Source: Dyella sp. OK004 (GTDB lineage: Bacteria > Pseudomonadota > Gammaproteobacteria > Xanthomonadales > Rhodanobacteraceae). Taken from it: 64,000 nt of DNA. The notes below the pieces were generated by a model. That model saw only the letters and a list, made by a program, of their open reading frames with translations. It was not told the origin of the DNA and did no database searches. Shown one piece after another: positions 53,701 through 62,092 of this stretch. Made by a program: the position numbers and the translations under genes. The stretch covers positions 701,469 to 765,468 of the forward strand of contig NZ_FOZI01000001.1 in assembly GCF_900114495.1 (NCBI RefSeq), read 5' to 3'. Each line of letters opens with the position of its first letter. Position 1 is the stretch's first letter.

Positions 53701-53776
53701 CAACTGCTTCCGCCCGCGTTCGTTCCAGGATCCGCGTTACGTCCGCCTCGGCGCGCGTTACGACTTCTCGCTCTGA
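50702..53776 (+). CDS. Oar-like TonB-dependent outer membrane receptor, second copy
   Basis: A 1024-residue receptor paralogous to the one at 110-3262. The ATG at 50702 has GAGG 7 bases upstream. A long signal peptide ends ASFAQ (about 37). The carboxypeptidase-regulatory domain is at ~40-115 (GETVHVESTQTGLKRDL), then the plug (VDSRAVVTADQLAKLP, FGGSSASENSYYINGF, GGYGAEYGRSTGGVINVVSKRG) and a large barrel ending RLGARYDFSL. Cysteines occur in barrel loops, mostly in pairs. It is followed by a strong terminator and thus forms a single-gene unit. The substrate is unknown; members are often linked to protein, peptide or polysaccharide uptake. Confidence 0.93.
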   Translation: MTSSKANRPGSYALPRRQIALAVALCLSLASGASFAQSNATGVIFGQAAPGETVHVESTQTGLKRDLTTDSQGRYRAASLPIGVYSVSIIKDGKVVDSRTGVQTTISSGTEVSFVNAASSANAQNLGAVQVVGNVLPAIDVSSVDSRAVVTADQLAKLPIARTSISSVALLAPGTVPASRGYGNALSFGGSSASENSYYINGFSATNPLTGVSSRQLPYDAIDQEQVLIGGYGAEYGRSTGGVINVVSKRGTNEWKGDVQVLWSPSDLAQEPRNVRRRNGTLYQVGNGFAGRDRDELQYSGSIGGALIKDKLFFFGAADAIHSTDQAYTAQTAGSTVQNDKNKISRWLVKLDWNITDNHILEFTGIGDDEQTDSQIYGYNYLTSQTTKFLGHQYTKNYNGTQTNGTPGGNIYIGHYTGYITDNLTVNAMYGKSNSDHVQTLTGSGGTACPTITDNRAIASSNPAPSCSFGNGSILMPGSKDRTSGWSFNVEYRLGSHDLRAGMDNYNLRATWGNAPVSGTGYRYFDVGNGQAIVNRLVNLGLSPTLYNPADFPNGWYVESTGLSTGTSARTAQRSEFIEDNWQITDRWHAYLGLRNEQFTNYNGVGQPYAKERNQLDPRLGFAWDVYGDSSLKIYGNAGRYHLGLPTSVAVRGAGPSTFPTTYYSFTGIDPATGIPTGLSVGKPFSGTFYANGANGTPPDAKTVSIKDMKTYFQDEYILGFDKQLPNNWTVGAKAMFRVLRNLIDDDCDSRPLQAWGDAHGLHDQVLAGLNASTGCWLFNPGNHGTFVLSPAPGQYLDVPLNAAQIGEPHAKRRYYMLDMYAEHQFSDKWYGKFEYTFSRSYGNSEGQLDSDIVQADVSTTESWDFPEVMENTNGPLANDQTHQIRVIGMYQPTPEWRVSTVTRIASGTPVSCIGARPLSAGGDPFSYGAAYFWCNGQPSPRGSRGRTPWTYTFNVSAAWQPAFLDHKLTLSADVFNLLGKQRVTQLFESCEDPSGNTSINCFRPRSFQDPRYVRLGARYDFSL

Positions 53777-53852
53777 GTTAAGTCATCAACAAAGTGTGTG
53801 GAATCTCTGGACGGGGGTTCCACACCAAAAACAGCTGGAATCTCCCCAATCC

Positions 53853-53882
53853 GGGCCGCCTCGCTGGCGGCCCTTTTTTTTT
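53853..53882 (+). terminator. Intrinsic terminator of the second receptor
   Basis: GGGCCGCC (53853-53860), five-base loop, GGCGGCCC (53866-53873), then nine T. It lies 77 bases after the receptor stop, before the convergent amn gene. Confidence 0.95.
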
Positions 53883-53938
53883 ATTCGGAATGTTTACTTC
53901 GGGGGCGGCCGATGCGTCTGACGCGCACCGGCTCAGAC

Positions 53939-54724
53939 TCACTCCGCGCCTTCCTCGAAACGCAGGTGCTTCACGCTGCGGCCATTGCGACGCACCAGCT
54001 TCAACGCCTCGATGCCGATGCGGATATGGCGCTCCACGTACTGCGCCGTCACGCTGCGGTCGCTGGCCTCGGTCTTCACGCCTTCCGGAATCATCGGCTG
54101 GTCGGATACCAACAGCAGCGCACCGCATGGAATCTTGTTGGCGAAGCCCGCCGCGAAGATGGTGGCGGTTTCCATGTCCACCGCCATGCAACGAGTGCGG
54201 CGTAGATAATCCTTGAAGGCTTCGTCGTGTTCCCACACACGGCGATTGGTGGTGTACACCGTGCCGGTCCAGTAGTCGTAGCCCAGGTCGCGGATCATGG
54301 TGGATACGCCACGCTGCAACTGGAACGCCGGCAGCGCCGGCACTTCCGGTGGCAGGTAGTCGTTGGACGTGCCTTCGCCGCGGATGGCAGCAATCGGCAG
54401 CACTAGGTCGCCAATCGCGTTCTTCTTTTTCACGCCACCGCATTTACCAAGGAACAGCGCCGCCTTCGGCTCGATCGCGCTGAGCAGGTCCATCACGGTG
54501 GCCGCGTTGGGGCTGCCCATGCCGAAGTTGATCAGGGTGATGCCGTCGGCGGTGGCGTTGGGCATGGGCTTGTCACGTCCCTGCACCTCCACGCCATGCC
54601 ACTCCGCGAACAGGTCCACGTAGTGGCCGAAGTTGGTGAGCAGAATGTGCTCGCCAAACTGCTCCAGCGGCGTGCCGGTATAGCGCGGCAGCCAGTTGGA
54701 GACGATTTCATGCTTGTCTTTCAT
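53939..54724 (-). CDS. amn: AMP nucleosidase (short type)
   Basis: A 261-residue enzyme that splits AMP into adenine and ribose 5-phosphate. It is only the nucleoside-phosphorylase-like catalytic domain; the E. coli enzyme (484 residues) has an additional N-terminal domain. The fold is shown by LINFGMGSPNAATVMDLLS, KAALFLGKCGGVK and the catalytic VDMETATIFAAGF with the acidic pair, then LLVSDQPM. AAGGGG lies upstream of the ATG at 54724, which gives MKDKHEIVSNWLPRY. It diverges from degV over a 232-base gap. Confidence 0.9.
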   Translation of the reverse strand: MKDKHEIVSNWLPRYTGTPLEQFGEHILLTNFGHYVDLFAEWHGVEVQGRDKPMPNATADGITLINFGMGSPNAATVMDLLSAIEPKAALFLGKCGGVKKKNAIGDLVLPIAAIRGEGTSNDYLPPEVPALPAFQLQRGVSTMIRDLGYDYWTGTVYTTNRRVWEHDEAFKDYLRRTRCMAVDMETATIFAAGFANKIPCGALLLVSDQPMIPEGVKTEASDRSVTAQYVERHIRIGIEALKLVRRNGRSVKHLRFEEGAE

Positions 54725-54956
54725 AAGACCCCTTGAGGTCGGCGCAGGGAGCCTTCCGCTGCGCGTTACCGGCGACGCCACGCCGGCGATATGCCAGTTA
54801 ATTCGGCCTATTCTACCTGTCGCGGCTTGCCTGGCCCTGTATGGATCGTGTGGGGGAGCATGGCCACCACCAGCACCGCCTCCCTGTGACCCAGTCGGCA
54901 GCACGTCCGCCCCATGCTATGTTGCGCCCGCCATCTATCACGGGGGAGAAGAACGG

Positions 54957-55901
54957 ATGCGCATGGGACTGGCTATCGATGCGTCCTGCGATATTCCGCA
55001 GGCCTTCTTGCAGGAACACCGTATCGCGGTGATGCCTATTACGGTCCGGGTCGACAGCGACGTCTTCCTGGACAACCGCAGCCAGACCGAGATCCACCGC
55101 TTCCTCGACCGCAAGCTGGGCGACCGCAGCCATTCCGCCGAGACCGAGCCCTGTTCGGTCGAAGAGGTGCAGAAGCTGTTCCTGGACAAGCTGGTGCTGG
55201 AGCAGGACTGCGTATTTTGCCTCACCATCACGGCGACCCGCAGCCCGATCAACGAGCACGTGATCAAGGCCAGCTTCGGCGTGCTCAAGCACTACCGCGA
55301 GGTGCGCGACAAGGCAGGCATCCCCGGCCCCTTCCTGATGCGGGTGATCGACACGCGCAACCTGTTCGCCGGTGCGGCACCGTGCATCGTCGAAGCCACG
55401 CGGCTGATCCAGGCCGGCGAATCGGCCCCGGCGATCCGCGAACGGCTCACCCATATCGCCAACAACTCCTATGGCTACATGCTGCCGCGCGATCTGTACT
55501 ACCTGCGCGCACGCGCCAAAAAAAAGGGCGATCGCAGCGTCGGCCTGTTGAGCGCGATGCTCGGCTCTGCACTCGATATCAAGCCGCTGCTGCGCGGCTA
55601 CCGCGGCGACACCGGTCCGGTCGGCAAGGTGCGCGGCTTCGAGCATGGCGCCGAAACCCTGTTCAACTACGCCGCGCAACGCGTGCACGCCGGCCTGCTG
55701 GTGCCGGTGGTTTGCGTGAGCTATGGCGGTGACCTGGCCGAGCTGCCCAAGCTGCCGGGCTACGCCGGACTACGCACGGCCTGCGAGGAATGCGGCGTCG
55801 CGCTGATGGAAGCGCCGATGAGCATCACCGGCATGGTCAACGTAGGCGAAGGCGCCGTGACTTTGGGCTTTGCCGCCGAGGAGCACGTGGCCGAGTTCTG
55901 A
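54957..55901 (+). CDS. DegV family fatty-acid-binding protein
   Basis: A 314-residue cytoplasmic protein of the DegV family, which bind fatty acids and, in Gram-positives, hand them to fatty acid kinase. The N-terminus reads MRMGLAIDASCDIPQAFL, with ITVRVDSDVFLDNRSQTEI, FCLTITATRSP and RVIDTRNLFAGAAP following, and a late TGMVNVGEGAVTLGF. GGGGGAG sits 8 bases before the ATG at 54957; a second ATG is two codons later. No fatty acid kinase gene is near. The role in this organism is uncertain. Confidence 0.9.
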   Translation: MRMGLAIDASCDIPQAFLQEHRIAVMPITVRVDSDVFLDNRSQTEIHRFLDRKLGDRSHSAETEPCSVEEVQKLFLDKLVLEQDCVFCLTITATRSPINEHVIKASFGVLKHYREVRDKAGIPGPFLMRVIDTRNLFAGAAPCIVEATRLIQAGESAPAIRERLTHIANNSYGYMLPRDLYYLRARAKKKGDRSVGLLSAMLGSALDIKPLLRGYRGDTGPVGKVRGFEHGAETLFNYAAQRVHAGLLVPVVCVSYGGDLAELPKLPGYAGLRTACEECGVALMEAPMSITGMVNVGEGAVTLGFAAEEHVAEF

Positions 55902-55927
55902 ATCCGCGGCGGGACTAGAATCCGCTC

Positions 55928-56575
55928 ATGCGCCGCTCCCTCGCCCTGCTGCTGTGGCTATTACCCTGCGTCGCCCTGCCGATGGGTGGTACGACTGTGT
56001 ACAAATGCACGGGCAGCGATGGCAAGGTGACCTTTCAGGATTCGCCCTGCGGCAAGGCCCAGCGACAGCAGACGCTAGATCTGCCCGACGTAGCGACCCA
56101 GCCCACGCCAGTGGCAGCAGCGTCGCCACCTTCGGCAACCATGGACCGCGCCGACGCTGCGCCAACACCGCCACCTTCCGAACCGGCGGCGCCGCTGCCG
56201 CGCATGTATGCCTGTATCCGCGCGACCGATGGCAAGGCTTACCTGAGCGGCCACGGTTATCCCGAGCCTTATCTCGCTCCGTTCGGCATGCTCGGTGCGG
56301 TGCAGATGCCGCTCGCGCAGGCCTATGGCCCTTCGGGCGGCGCAGGCATCTCGGCGCCGGAGGTCAATCGCAGCAAGATCACGCCCGGCCTGGTCGCCGG
56401 CAACTATGTGTGGGTGCAGGACCAGTGCCGTCCGCTGACCGCGCAGGAGACTTGCCACGCACTGCAAGACGCTTATGACGAGAACGCCCGCAAGCTGAGG
56501 CGCGCGTTCAAGAGCGACCGGCCTCCGCTGGAACAGCGCGACAACGAACTGCGCGCGCAGCTCGGCAACTGCTGA
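55928..56575 (+). CDS. Secreted DUF4124 protein
   Basis: A 215-residue exported protein. A signal peptide (about 1-22, MRRSLALLLWLLPCVALPMG) precedes a DUF4124 domain, TVYKCTGSDGKVTFQDSPCG, a small domain common in Xanthomonadales envelope proteins. A Pro/Ala/Ser linker (about 55-90) leads to a C-terminal cysteine-containing region (MYACIRATDGKAYLSGHG, DQCRPLTAQETCHALQ). It starts 26 bases after degV. Function is unknown. Confidence 0.82.
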   Translation: MRRSLALLLWLLPCVALPMGGTTVYKCTGSDGKVTFQDSPCGKAQRQQTLDLPDVATQPTPVAAASPPSATMDRADAAPTPPPSEPAAPLPRMYACIRATDGKAYLSGHGYPEPYLAPFGMLGAVQMPLAQAYGPSGGAGISAPEVNRSKITPGLVAGNYVWVQDQCRPLTAQETCHALQDAYDENARKLRRAFKSDRPPLEQRDNELRAQLGNC

Positions 56576-56586
56576 GCACGGCAACT

Positions 56587-56650
56587 GTAGGAGCGCACCC
56601 TGTGCGCGACTTGTTGGCGACAAGCCATCGCGCACAGGGTGCGCTCCTAC
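56587..56650. repeat. GTAGGAGC palindromic (REP-like) element, copy 3
   Basis: The clearest copy: a perfect 23-bp stem between 56587-56609 and 56628-56650 (outer arm GTAGGAGCGCACCCTGTGCG), with a small inner CTTGT/ACAAG hairpin in the loop. It lies between the DUF4124 stop and the convergent SDR gene and may also end transcription. Confidence 0.9.
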
Positions 56651-56754
56651 TGGTCAAGCTCTACTCAATGTAAGCCAAGTGCCGGTGGCATAAGGCGATC
56701 GGCAAGTCATCCACAGGCTTGTCACCAGGCTTTCCCCAGCCGCTGTGGAAAACT

Positions 56755-57537
56755 TCAGAAGCCGTAATTGAGAAAACCACCATCCACCGCGAGCACCTGG
56801 CCAGTGATGTAGCTGGCCGCCGGCAGACACAGGAAGGCGATCGCCGCGGCGACTTCTTCGGGCTCACCGATGCGACGCAGTGGTGTGCGATCGAGTACTT
56901 CGTCGAGATAGTCGTCGTCGGCCAGTGCAGGCTCAGAACGCTGGGTGCGGATATACCAGGGCGCCACCGCGTTGACACGAATGCCGTCGACAGCCCATTC
57001 CGCCGCGAGATTGCGGGTGAGCTGATGCAGCGCCGCCTTGCTCATGCCATAGGCAGAACCAGTGCGCACATGGGTGACGCCGGAGACCGAACCCACATTC
57101 ACGATCGCCGCGTTGGCATGCTGCACCAATTGCGGATGCGCCAGCCGGCACATCTCGAAGGCGGAAAAAATATTCAGCTCGAAGATCGCACGATAGTCGT
57201 TCTCGCTGTACTCCAGCGTGGGCGCCGGCATGTTGCCGCCCGCATTGTTGACCAGCAGCGACAGCGGGGCACCCAGATCGGCGATCCAGTCGAACACCGC
57301 GAGGCGTTCTTCCTGCTGGCTCAGATCGGCGCCAAAGGCGAGCACTTCGATACCCTCGAAATCGTCGCTCAGCTCGACCCGCACCTGCTCGAGATAGTCC
57401 TCGTCGCGCGCCACCAGCAACAGGTTGGCACCCAGACCAGCCAGTTCGCGCGCGGCGGCGTAGCCGATGCCCTTGCTGGCACCGGTGATCAAAGCGGTGT
57501 GTCCCTGCAACTGCCAGGCGTCGATGCGGCTGTTCAT
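56755..57537 (-). CDS. SDR-family oxidoreductase
   Basis: A 260-residue classical short-chain dehydrogenase. The NAD(P) site is ITGASKGIGYAAA (about 18-30); NNAGG is at the usual place; catalytic Ser lies in NVGSVSG and Tyr/Lys in SAYGMSKAA. The C-terminus SYITGQVLAVDGGFLNYGF is typical of tropinone-reductase/3-oxoacyl-reductase-like members. The substrate is unknown. It converges with the REP-like element and DUF4124 gene, and diverges from the small lipoprotein gene. Confidence 0.92.
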   Translation of the reverse strand: MNSRIDAWQLQGHTALITGASKGIGYAAARELAGLGANLLLVARDEDYLEQVRVELSDDFEGIEVLAFGADLSQQEERLAVFDWIADLGAPLSLLVNNAGGNMPAPTLEYSENDYRAIFELNIFSAFEMCRLAHPQLVQHANAAIVNVGSVSGVTHVRTGSAYGMSKAALHQLTRNLAAEWAVDGIRVNAVAPWYIRTQRSEPALADDDYLDEVLDRTPLRRIGEPEEVAAAIAFLCLPAASYITGQVLAVDGGFLNYGF

Positions 57538-57612
57538 GCGGGAAGCTTAACGCGCTTGCCGGCACGTTGCCTGCGGGTGACACTCGCTTTGTCTCTACGG
57601 CAGGAATCGTCC

Positions 57613-57825
57613 ATGAAGTGGCTCATCCTTCCTCTGTGCACGTTCGCGCTGGTGGCCTGTTCCGGCAAGCCGCCGGCTCCGCAGGCCGTACCCAAAGCCG
57701 AGGCTCGCACCGCCACGCCCTGGGACGACCTGAAGAAAGACGAACAGAAAGCCAAGGACGTGCAGAAGACGGTAGACCAGCAGGCCGAGCAGCAGCACAA
57801 GCAGATCGATGCCGCCGAACAGTGA
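57613..57825 (+). CDS. Small lipoprotein
   Basis: A 70-residue lipoprotein. MKWLILPLCTFALVACSGK has a proper lipobox (LVACS, Cys at about 16). The mature part is Pro/Ala-rich, then strongly charged and helical (DDLKKDEQKAKDVQKTVDQQ), possibly a coiled coil. AGGA lies before the ATG. It sits inside a longer open frame that has no start signal of its own. The ABC ATPase gene begins 4 bases after its stop. Confidence 0.78.
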   Translation: MKWLILPLCTFALVACSGKPPAPQAVPKAEARTATPWDDLKKDEQKAKDVQKTVDQQAEQQHKQIDAAEQ

Positions 57826-57829
57826 CGGC

Positions 57830-58663
57830 ATGAGCTCAGCGAATATCCGCACCGCCACGGAAGCCAACGCACCCGTGCTGGAACTCAATCACGCCAGCGT
57901 GCTGCGTGGTGGCCGGCTGATCCTCGACCAGCTCAGCCTGCATGTTGCGGCCGGGCAACACACCGCGATCCTCGGCGCCAATGGCTCGGGCAAATCCACC
58001 CTAGTCAAGCTGGTGGCGCGCCAGATCTATCCGCTGGCCCACGACCATGGCGGCAGCAGCGTGCAAGTGTTCGGCCGTGATCGCTGGCATGTCACTGAGC
58101 TGCGCGGGCTGCTGGGCATGGTGTCGCCGGCCCTGCAACTGGACTACACCACCGAAACACCGCTTGAAGTCTTCGATGCCGTGGTTTCCGGTTTCTTCGC
58201 CGCGCGCGGCGTGGGCCTGGATCATCGTGTAACGGTATCCATGCACCAGCGCGCGCAGGAAGCACTAGAGCAGATGGGTGTAAGCCATCTCATCGGGCGC
58301 CACATGTCTAGCCTTTCCACCGGCGAGGCGCGGCGCGTACTGATCGCCCGCGCACTGGTGCACCGGCCACGCGCACTGCTGCTGGACGAACCTAGCGCGG
58401 GCCTGGATCTGGCTACGCGCCGGCGCTTCCTGGAGAGCCTGCGGCAACTTGCGCGGGATGGCACCACGCTGCTGCTAGTGACACATCACATCGAAGAGAT
58501 CGTGCCGGAGATTTCGCAGGTCGTGCTACTTCGCGAGGGCAAAGTGCTGCGCCGTGGCGACAAGCATGATGTGCTGACCGACGACCTGCTTACCGAGGCA
58601 TTCGCCATGCCGATGACTGTGCAACGGCATGGCGAGTACTACAACGCGGTCCCGCTCGAGTAA
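57830..58663 (+). CDS. ABC transporter ATP-binding protein (ModF-like)
   Basis: A 277-residue ABC ATPase. Walker A is GANGSGKST, the signature LSTGEARRVLIARAL replaces the usual LSGGQ, Walker B is ALLLDEPSAG, and the switch His is in LVTHH. The overall order resembles ModF/PhnK-like single ATPases found without a permease. No membrane subunit gene is adjacent. The ATG at 57830 lies right after the lipoprotein stop; an ATG at 57809 overlaps that gene. What it powers is unknown. Confidence 0.87.
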   Translation: MSSANIRTATEANAPVLELNHASVLRGGRLILDQLSLHVAAGQHTAILGANGSGKSTLVKLVARQIYPLAHDHGGSSVQVFGRDRWHVTELRGLLGMVSPALQLDYTTETPLEVFDAVVSGFFAARGVGLDHRVTVSMHQRAQEALEQMGVSHLIGRHMSSLSTGEARRVLIARALVHRPRALLLDEPSAGLDLATRRRFLESLRQLARDGTTLLLVTHHIEEIVPEISQVVLLREGKVLRRGDKHDVLTDDLLTEAFAMPMTVQRHGEYYNAVPLE

Positions 58664-58693
58664 CCCGCGCTCCCCGAATCTACCGACGCCGGC

Positions 58694-60556
58694 TCAACGC
58701 GGCTCGCAGAAACAATACGCGTAAATGTTCGGACTTCCGGACTGCGCCGTGCGCAGCAGCTTCAGCTCCGGTGCCATGGCCGGCAGTTGCGCCACCCACG
58801 ACGGCAGGCGAACACCGTAAGCCTGCAGAGCAGCTGTCGCCGCATTGTCGTTGAGGCCGACCAGGAACTGTTCGAAGCCACCCAGCGGCGCCTCGATGTA
58901 GTGCACCGGCGCGTTGCCACCGAGCTTGGCACGCTTGGCCGCATCGGCGATCGCATCGCCCAGGCCGCCGAGCTGGTCGACCAGGCCGCGCTCCAGTGCC
59001 TGCTGACCGGTCCACACGCGCCCCTGCGCGATGGTGTCGATAGCGTCGTAATCCTTGCCGCGTGCCTTGGCCACACTGCCGACGAAGTCGTGATAACCCT
59101 TGTCGATAATGGCCTGGATCAAGGTGCCGACCTTGGGATCCAGCGGACGCGTGATGTTGAAGGCGCCGGCCAGCGGACTGGTGCCGACGCCGTCGCTCTT
59201 CACGCCCAGCTTGTCCAGCGTGCCGGGCACGGTGAAATACATGCCGAAGATGCCGATGGAGCCGGTGATGGTATTGGGTTCGGCGAAGATGCGATCGGCA
59301 TTCATCGAGATCCAGTAACCGCCGCTGGCGGCGACATTGCCCATCGAGACCACCACAGGAATGCCGGCTTCCTTGGTCAACTCGACTTCACGACGGATCT
59401 GCTCTGCGGCATACACCTCGCCACCCGGCGAGTTCACGCGCAGTACCAGTGCCTTGGTGCGGCGATCTTCGCGCGCGGCGCGGATCAGCGCGGCGGTGGA
59501 CTCACCGCCGACGGATCCCTGCGGCTGCTTGCCACCCGTGATCTCGCCTTCGGCCACGACCACAGAGACACCCGACGCCATCAGGCTGCTGGCAGGCAAG
59601 TTCGCCGCATAGCGCTGCAGCTCAACCTGTCGGAAACCCTGGCCCTTCTTGCCTGCCGGCACGCCTTCCTTGCGCATCATGGTTTCGAGTTCGGCGCGCG
59701 TGGCAAGACCGTCGACTAGGTGTTCGTTCAAGGCCAGCTGGGCGAGATCGCCCTGAGTGCTGGCGATGGCTTCCGGCAAACCATCGATGTCGGTACGCAG
59801 GTTGGCGGCTTCCAGCTTGCGTGCCTTGGCAACCTCGTCGATGTAGCTGTTCCACAGACCGCCCATCCAGTAGCTGTCGGCTTCCTTCGATTCGGGCGAG
59901 GCGTGGTCCAGGATGTAAGGCTCGGCGGCACTCTTGAATTGGCCGACGCGGAACAGGTGCACGTCAACGCCCAGCTTGTCGAGCAGATCCTTGTAGAACA
60001 GCCGATAGTTGGCGAGGCCGGTGAGTACCACGCCACCCTTGGGATCGAGCAGCACGCGGTCGGCATGCGAAGCCAGGTAGTACTGGCCCTGGTCCATGTT
60101 CACCGCCCACACCACTACCGGCTTGCCGCTGGCGCGGAAACGATCCAGCGCCGCGCCCACTTCGCGCAACGCGGCGAAACCGCCGCCATGCAATTCGCCC
60201 GGTTCCAGCAAGATGCGGCTAATGCGGCTGTCTTTGGCCGCTCCATCAATAGCGCCGATCAGATCGCGCAGCTGAGTCTGTTTGGGCTGGTTGCCGGAGA
60301 GTCCGGCCAGCGCACGCTGCAGCGGCTCGATGCTGTATTGCTCGACCAGCTCGCCCTGCGGCTTCAGCACCAGCACGCTGTCGTTCTGAATGTTGCGCTC
60401 GCTGCGACTGCCCAGGGTGAAACCCAGCACGATCAGCAGGAACACGAACAGGAACGCGAAGAAGATCAGGTTGATGATGACCAGCCTGACCACATTGATA
60501 CCGCGCCCGAACACGCAGAGAAAATTCCAGAAACCGTTACCGCTGCGCTCCGTCAT
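58694..60556 (-). CDS. sppA: Signal peptide peptidase SppA (67K type)
   Basis: A 620-residue membrane serine protease that degrades cleaved signal peptides. One N-terminal span (about 23-48) anchors it; two homologous domains follow. The catalytic pair of the E. coli enzyme (Lys209, Ser409) matches Lys208 in VGQFKSAAEP and Ser411 in GNVAASGGYWIS. GSIGIFGMYF follows as in the family. GAGG lies upstream of the ATG. It is 51 bases after the MATE gene on the same strand and likely co-transcribed with it. It is longer than the archaeal and Bacillus form. Confidence 0.95.
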   Translation of the reverse strand: MTERSGNGFWNFLCVFGRGINVVRLVIINLIFFAFLFVFLLIVLGFTLGSRSERNIQNDSVLVLKPQGELVEQYSIEPLQRALAGLSGNQPKQTQLRDLIGAIDGAAKDSRISRILLEPGELHGGGFAALREVGAALDRFRASGKPVVVWAVNMDQGQYYLASHADRVLLDPKGGVVLTGLANYRLFYKDLLDKLGVDVHLFRVGQFKSAAEPYILDHASPESKEADSYWMGGLWNSYIDEVAKARKLEAANLRTDIDGLPEAIASTQGDLAQLALNEHLVDGLATRAELETMMRKEGVPAGKKGQGFRQVELQRYAANLPASSLMASGVSVVVAEGEITGGKQPQGSVGGESTAALIRAAREDRRTKALVLRVNSPGGEVYAAEQIRREVELTKEAGIPVVVSMGNVAASGGYWISMNADRIFAEPNTITGSIGIFGMYFTVPGTLDKLGVKSDGVGTSPLAGAFNITRPLDPKVGTLIQAIIDKGYHDFVGSVAKARGKDYDAIDTIAQGRVWTGQQALERGLVDQLGGLGDAIADAAKRAKLGGNAPVHYIEAPLGGFEQFLVGLNDNAATAALQAYGVRLPSWVAQLPAMAPELKLLRTAQSGSPNIYAYCFCEPR

Positions 60557-60607
60557 TCGTCATTCCTCGCCAAGACAGTGGCAGCGTAACCGTTCAGGCT
60601 GCTGCGG

Positions 60608-61987
60608 TCATGTGGGTCTCTCGGCATAGCGGCGCCAACGCTCAGTGGCCGAGCTGCGCCAGAAGCGGGTGAACAGCAATACCGCTGCCACGCTGAGCCC
60701 GGCCACCAGCCCCATCCACATGCCACGCGCGCCCAGGCCGTGGCGGAACGCCAGCCACCAGCCCACCGGCATACCGATGACCCAATAGGCAAACAGCGTC
60801 ATCGCCATCGGGGCGCGCGTGTCCTTGAGCCCGCGCAGGGCGCCGTTGGAGGCGACCTGGATGCCGTCGGAGAACTGGAAAATGCCGGCCAGCACGATCA
60901 GCTGGGTCGCCAGCGCGATCACCGTAGCGTCGCGCGTATACAGTGAGGCAATCACATGCGGCAGGCTCAGCATCAATCCCGCCGACACCAGCTGGGTCAC
61001 CAGGGTCAGCCCAATGCCACAGAAGCCGGCATAACGCACGCCCGCAGCGTCGCCGCGGCCCACCGCATTGCCGACACGTACGGTAATCGCCATGGCCAGG
61101 CCCAGCGGAATCATGAAGAAGAACGAGGCGATGTTCAGCGCCACTTGGTGGCTGGCCACGACGTCTTCACCTAGGGTGCCGAGCGCCAGGGCCACCGCCA
61201 CGAACAGTCCGCCCTCGGCCAGCAGAGTCACCGCCATCGGCAGACCGACCGACATCAGCTCGCGGATACGGTGCGGGCTCGGCAGGTCAAAGCGCTCGCC
61301 CAGATTCAGGCCGCGATAGTTGGGATGGCGCGACACGTAGAAGGCAAAGCCGAGCATTTCCATCCACAGCACCAGCGCCGTGGCGATGCCGCAGCCGCGC
61401 GCCCCCTGCGGCTCCAGACCGAACTTGCCGAACATCAGCACATAGCCCAGCGGCGCCAGCACGGCGAGGCCACCGAGACTGAAGTACATCGAGGGCCGGG
61501 TCATCGAGAGGCCTTCCGACAGCCCACGCAAGGCGAAGTATGTCGTCAGCGCCGGCGCGCCCCAGCTGATCGCGTGCAGGAATTCGACCACGTCGGCGCG
61601 CAGGCCCGGCGCCACGCCGATGAGGTCGATCAGCGGTGCGGCATGCCGCACGCCAGCCCACAGCAGGACGCCCATGCCGACAGCCAGCCATAGCGCCTGA
61701 CGGAACACTGCGCCCACCTCATGCCGCCGGCCGGCACCATCGAGCTGCGAGACGGAGGGCGGCACCGCCATCATCATGCCGATGCCCGACACGATGGCGA
61801 GCGCCCAGATGCTGGCGCCCACGGCGACCGCGCCAAGTACGTGCGCGCTGTAATGACCGGCCAGCACGGCGTCGACCACATTGGTGCCCACCGCGGCGAG
61901 CTGGGCGGCGATCAGGGGAAGCGCGAGGCGAACGGTGGCGCCGATCTCATGCGCGATGCGGGCGCGATCGGAACGGAACAAATTCAT
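60608..61987 (-). CDS. MATE-family multidrug efflux transporter (NorM-like)
   Basis: A 459-residue, 12-span exporter that uses a Na+ or H+ gradient to remove cationic drugs. It begins MNLFRSDRARIAHEIGATVRLA (in parts), then LPLIAAQLAAVGTNVVDAVL as in NorM. The repeat character of the two halves is seen in VVASHQVALNIASFFFMIPLG and AITVRVGNAVGRGDAAGVR. GGAG precedes the ATG. It is the first gene of a pair with sppA. A DUF3667 gene diverges upstream. Confidence 0.92.
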   Translation of the reverse strand: MNLFRSDRARIAHEIGATVRLALPLIAAQLAAVGTNVVDAVLAGHYSAHVLGAVAVGASIWALAIVSGIGMMMAVPPSVSQLDGAGRRHEVGAVFRQALWLAVGMGVLLWAGVRHAAPLIDLIGVAPGLRADVVEFLHAISWGAPALTTYFALRGLSEGLSMTRPSMYFSLGGLAVLAPLGYVLMFGKFGLEPQGARGCGIATALVLWMEMLGFAFYVSRHPNYRGLNLGERFDLPSPHRIRELMSVGLPMAVTLLAEGGLFVAVALALGTLGEDVVASHQVALNIASFFFMIPLGLAMAITVRVGNAVGRGDAAGVRYAGFCGIGLTLVTQLVSAGLMLSLPHVIASLYTRDATVIALATQLIVLAGIFQFSDGIQVASNGALRGLKDTRAPMAMTLFAYWVIGMPVGWWLAFRHGLGARGMWMGLVAGLSVAAVLLFTRFWRSSATERWRRYAERPT

Positions 61988-62092
61988 AAGCAGAGACTCC
62001 AGAACTTGCGATTCTACAGGAGTCGTCTGACGGAGCTGTCGCCGCCATCAGGTTGTGCCAAGATCGCCCGCTTCATGGGGAGGGGTCAGGGC

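Noticed and set aside
56703-56757. Second inverted DnaA-box pair
   Set aside because: Both boxes deviate from consensus (TCATCCACA and TGTGGAAAA), and the spacing is wide; kept only as a remark.
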